A stretch of 64,000 bases of DNA from the NCBI GenBank assembly GCA_009735695.1, contig SRSL01000008.1, forward strand, positions 1 through 64,000, read 5' to 3'. The position numbers were made by a program, and so were the translations under genes. The notes beneath the pieces were generated by a model. It had not been told where the DNA came from. It ran no database searches and worked only from the letters and a program-made list of their open reading frames with translations. Shown one piece after another: positions 61,268 through 64,000 of this stretch. Source of the DNA: Christiangramia bathymodioli (lineage in GTDB: Bacteria > Bacteroidota > Bacteroidia > Flavobacteriales > Flavobacteriaceae). Numbering within the stretch: position 1 is the stretch's first letter; every line of letters starts with the position of its first letter.

Positions 61268-61975
61268 CTAAGATCCGGATTTTTCGAGCATTCCTTTTAG
61301 TACGTTCCAGACATTCTCAGCAACGATTTCCTGACCTTCAGCGGTAGGATGAATGCCATCACCCTGATTGAGATCTGGTCTTCCGGCAACACCTTCGAGC
61401 AGGAATGGAATAAGTTCCACATCATTCTCTTCTGCCAGTTCCGGGAAGATTTCTTTAAATTCTGAAGTATAATCAGGCCCCATATTTGGTGGAATTTGCA
61501 TTCCCGCAAGAACGATCTTCGTGTCGGGGTTCTCATTTTTTACAAAATCGATGATCTCCTGGAGGTTGCTTCGAGTCTCTTCAAGCGGAATCCCCCTGAG
61601 CCCATCATTTGCTCCCAGTTCGAGAACAAAAATATCCACGTTCTGCTTCAGAACCCAGTCGATCCTGTTTTTCCCACTGGCAGTGGTCTCGCCACTCAAA
61701 CCAGCATTCACCACCTTGTAATCATATCCTAATGAATCTATTTTCCGTTGAATAACGGCCGGGAAGGATTCGGCTGATTCAAGCCCCATGCCAGCTGTAA
61801 GGCTGTTGCCAAAAAAAAGGATGAGCTTTTCAGATTCCTGGGATTCTGATTCTACCACCTCCGTATTTTCAGAGGCTTCTTTCGTTTCTTTCTTTTCAGA
61901 ATTTCCGCAGGAAAGCAAAACGAAACAAAAAAGTAAAAAGCTTAGTCCGGCAGATCGTGATATCGTTAATTTCAT
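61268..61975 (-). CDS. TesA-like arylesterase lipoprotein (SGNH hydrolase)
   Basis: 235 residues from ATG 61975 (a longer start at 62017 puts non-signal residues in front). Lipoprotein cysteine in CFVLLSCGNS, then an acidic linker. SGNH blocks: ILFFGNSLTAGMG (Ser), GLSGET (Gly), LGANDGLRG (Asn) and DGIHPTAEG (Asp/His). TesA-type enzymes hydrolyse acyl esters and thioesters. It diverges from the ABC transporter locus on its right, as tesA does from ybbAP in E. coli. Confidence 0.88.
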   Translation of the reverse strand: MKLTISRSAGLSFLLFCFVLLSCGNSEKKETKEASENTEVVESESQESEKLILFFGNSLTAGMGLESAESFPAVIQRKIDSLGYDYKVVNAGLSGETTASGKNRIDWVLKQNVDIFVLELGANDGLRGIPLEETRSNLQEIIDFVKNENPDTKIVLAGMQIPPNMGPDYTSEFKEIFPELAEENDVELIPFLLEGVAGRPDLNQGDGIHPTAEGQEIVAENVWNVLKGMLEKSGS

Positions 61976-62099
61976 TTGATGTAGGTTCAATTTTATGAGG
62001 TAAAAGGTAAGCAACAAGCGGTATAAATTGAAAATTCAGGCACTAATAATTCTATGGGTTTTGAAATCCTTTCTTCTTAAGCAAGGTATTTTGGATGAA

Positions 62100-62690
62100 A
62101 TGCATCATTTTTGCACCTCCAAAAATTGCTGCATCCTGTCCCGATACGTTAAGAAAATACCCGGCCTGATCTTTATGAGCCTGCACTTTTGCTTCCTGCT
62201 GGCTGCAATGTTTCAAAATGGCTTAAATCTGTTTCTTATAGTATCAATTGGGTTACTCGGTGTTAGCTTGAACATTTGTTACTGGAATAATCTGAAAGAT
62301 GAAAAAGGCATTTTAAAACTGTCAGATCTCGCGCTGGTACTTTTTTCTGTTTTAGGAGCCTTGACCACCTTTTGGTTAAATATCGAACACGACCTTGGAG
62401 CTGTCCTTTCAGCAGGGCTTACAGGGCTTTTCGGCTCATTTATCCCATTCATCAACCGAAAATCTGATATTTTAAGGGAAATACCGGTAGCCTTACATTG
62501 CGGGGCTTTTGCAGGAATGACCTCTCCTCTGGTTGCGAATGACTATTCCTTCATTCTGCTTGCTGGTTTGTTCAGCGGATTGATTTTAGTCATGACCAAA
62601 ACCAGTTTTCAGGGCTTCGGCGGAAAATTGGGAACTATCGCTTTTGGCGGGGTATGCGCGACTTCATTAATTCTTTATTTTTTAGGGTAA
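62100..62690 (+). CDS. Multi-helix membrane protein, first of a related pair
   Basis: About 197 residues if started at ATG 62100; ATG 62175 and TTG 62028 are also in frame and the true start is uncertain. Five or six helices; the C-terminal part GAFAGMTSPLVANDYSFILLAG and SFQGFGGKLGTIAFGGV recurs in the next gene (GASFVGMASSRVV, FEGFGGSLGTSAAIALG), so the two are paralogues. Family unknown. The stop TAA touches the next ATG. Confidence 0.65.
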   Translation: MHHFCTSKNCCILSRYVKKIPGLIFMSLHFCFLLAAMFQNGLNLFLIVSIGLLGVSLNICYWNNLKDEKGILKLSDLALVLFSVLGALTTFWLNIEHDLGAVLSAGLTGLFGSFIPFINRKSDILREIPVALHCGAFAGMTSPLVANDYSFILLAGLFSGLILVMTKTSFQGFGGKLGTIAFGGVCATSLILYFLG

Positions 62691-63119
62691 ATGGAAACTG
62701 CTGTCATTCTTATTTCCGGAATTATTTTCGCACTCTTCACCTTTTATCTCAACAACCGGTTACAACTGGGCGGAATAATGGCTTCTGCAGGAATTTCGGT
62801 ATTTGTCGCTCTAATTTTCCGGTTTAATCCCAACCTGCTGCATCCCTATCTTACCAACACCATTCCTGTAATATGTATAGGCGCATCCTTTGTTGGAATG
62901 GCCAGCTCACGGGTAGTTCGAAAATCCTCGACAATAGGCGTCGCAGGCTTGATCTTCTCTATTATTTTCCTGATTGGAAGTCCGTTTTTTGAAGGATTTG
63001 GGGGAAGCCTGGGTACCTCTGCAGCGATCGCGTTGGGTAGCGTGTTGGGTTTAAAGCATTTGAAGACCTATCTTTTGAAATTCAGTTCATTTTTCAGTAA
63101 AAACTCAAACAAGCCTTAA
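62691..63119 (+). CDS. Membrane protein, second of the pair
   Basis: 142 residues, about four helices, starting on the base after the upstream stop. The motifs GASFVGMASSRVV and EGFGGSLGTSAAIALG match the first protein. A pair of two related half-size membrane proteins suggests a heterodimeric channel or transporter, but no family was recognised. Confidence 0.7.
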   Translation: METAVILISGIIFALFTFYLNNRLQLGGIMASAGISVFVALIFRFNPNLLHPYLTNTIPVICIGASFVGMASSRVVRKSSTIGVAGLIFSIIFLIGSPFFEGFGGSLGTSAAIALGSVLGLKHLKTYLLKFSSFFSKNSNKP

Positions 63120-63200
63120 AACACACACAGACTTCTCTTAATCTGTGTTCATAAATTAAAATCATTTCTTATTTTACGAATTCTGAAAATAAGATGATAC

Positions 63201-63881
63201 ATGGCTCATATTTTAAAGGTTCAAAACCTGAAGAAAACCTATTCAAGCGGTTCGAAGGAGTTAACCGTTCTGGAAGATATCAATTTCGAGATTCAGGAAA
63301 AGGAAACCTTTTCTATTGTAGGACCTTCCGGAAGCGGAAAAACTACCTTGCTTGGTTTGTGTGCCGGACTCGACCAGCCAGATTCCGGAAGCATTGAACT
63401 TTGCGGCACCAACCTGCAACAGCTTGATGAAGATGAACGAGCCTTTTTGCGAAATAAAAAAGTTGGGTTCGTTTTCCAGGATTTTCAATTAATCCCAACG
63501 CTTACAGCCCTTGAAAATGTTGCCGTCCCGCTGGAATTACAGGGTGACCCCAGGGCGGAAGAAGTGAGCCGAGATCTTTTAAGCAAAGTTGGACTAAAAG
63601 ACCGATTTGATCATTATCCGTCTCAACTTTCAGGCGGAGAAAAACAACGGGTCGCGGTCGCAAGGGCCTTCAGCAACCGGCCTTCAATTCTGTTTGCAGA
63701 TGAACCCACCGGAAACCTGGATGAAGAAACCGGCCAGAAGGTAGTTGAATTGCTGATGGAACTCAATACAGCAGCAGGCACGACCCTCGTAATCGTAACT
63801 CACGACCTGGAGCTGGCCCAGAAGACCCAGCGCATTTTGCGGTTAAAAGGTGGCCGAATCCTGAAAACCGAAGCGGTATAA
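63201..63881 (+). CDS. ABC transporter ATPase (YbbA/LolD/MacB class)
   Basis: 226 residues. Walker A: VGPSGSGKTTLLGLCAGL; signature: QLSGGEKQRVAVARAF; Walker B: LFADEPTGNLD; H-loop: VIVTHDLELA. The LolD/MacB-type fold powers FtsX-like permeases. The permease begins on its last base, and the locus resembles the ybbA-ybbP transporter next to tesA. Confidence 0.93.
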   Translation: MAHILKVQNLKKTYSSGSKELTVLEDINFEIQEKETFSIVGPSGSGKTTLLGLCAGLDQPDSGSIELCGTNLQQLDEDERAFLRNKKVGFVFQDFQLIPTLTALENVAVPLELQGDPRAEEVSRDLLSKVGLKDRFDHYPSQLSGGEKQRVAVARAFSNRPSILFADEPTGNLDEETGQKVVELLMELNTAAGTTLVIVTHDLELAQKTQRILRLKGGRILKTEAV

Positions 63882-64000
63882 TGAGCACTAAGAATCAAAA
63901 GACCAATTTTAGCTGGTTGCTAAAAATGGCTCTGAGAGATGGAAAGTCCAGTGCCAGAAAATTAGCACTCTTCATGGCCTCGATCGTGTTGGGAATTGCC
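63881..64000 (+). CDS. FtsX-like ABC permease (YbbP-type), partial
   Basis: The first 40 codons are in the window (MSTKNQKTNFSWLLKMALRD, then KLALFMASIVLGIA as the first helix). The ATG shares one base with the ATPase stop codon (TAATG), showing coupling. The remainder is outside the window. The N-terminal WLLKMALRDGKSSARKL is typical of YbbP-like permeases. Confidence 0.8.
   Translation, partial: MSTKNQKTNFSWLLKMALRDGKSSARKLALFMASIVLGIA

Noticed and set aside
62028-62100. Long N-terminal extension of the first membrane protein (TTG start)
   Set aside because: The extension (ILWVLKSFLLKQG) has no parallel in the paralogous partner; ATG 62100 or 62175 seems better.

Overview
The window looks like chromosome of a marine-type flavobacterium (Bacteroidota, Flavobacteriaceae, most like Gramella/Christiangramia). 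This is inferred from the low GC content, the lack of clear Shine-Dalgarno sequences, candidate promoters of the TTG-N(16-21)-TAnnTTTG type, many Bacteroidota lipoproteins, a SusC-like TonB-dependent receptor, a DUF4494 protein and a MoxR/DUF58/BatA/DUF4159 cluster. No rRNA, tRNA or CRISPR array was seen.

Layout. (1) 1-969: right end of an IS3-family insertion sequence, its orfB broken by one in-frame stop. (2) 974-6885: an AT-rich accessory array of small secreted proteins and lipoproteins (two with thioredoxin folds, one cupin). They are separated by six copies of a 105-140 bp structured repeat. Short complementary boxes (GTTnnnn before the gene, nnnnAAC after it) bracket individual genes as in integron gene cassettes. 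This is the strongest candidate for an undescribed system here; no integrase lies in the window. (3) 6.9-20.4 kb: mostly single genes: DUF2306, SRPBCC, SGNH esterase, NTF2-like proteins, a Na+/Ca2+ exchanger, an MFS transporter, GNAT, DUF4256, DUF418, a three-domain ferredoxin-cyclase-globin protein and an OsmC protein. (4) 20.7-34.8 kb: secreted hydrolase, TonB receptor, oxidoreductase, S41 peptidase, a group of thioredoxin/rhodanese/metallo-beta-lactamase sulfur proteins, an aspartate racemase, DUF4494 and a processive glycosyltransferase. (5) 34.4-35.4 kb: two small secreted proteins.

(6) 35.4-47.0 kb: one leftward run of 13 genes for a molybdenum hydroxylase and nearly its whole cofactor pathway. 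In transcription order these are a 2Fe-2S small subunit, a Tat-exported Mo-binding large subunit, a ModE-type DNA-binding protein, cysteine desulfurase, XdhC, a MocA-like nucleotidyltransferase, MoaD, MoeB-rhodanese, MoaE, a MoaC-MoaB fusion, MoaA, MoeA and a TauE-type exporter. The desulfurase, the rhodanese domain of MoeB and MoaD make a plausible sulfur relay. MocA and XdhC would finish and insert the cofactor.

(7) 47.2-50 kb: small protein, universal stress protein, amine oxidase. (8) 50.1-60.9 kb: leftward cluster TldD, PmbA/TldD, DUF4159, MoxR, DUF58, BatA-like and two large membrane proteins. (9) 61.2-64.0 kb: a TesA-like esterase lipoprotein diverging from two related membrane proteins and a YbbA/YbbP-type ABC transporter that runs off the window end, recalling the tesA-ybbA-ybbP arrangement of E. 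coli.
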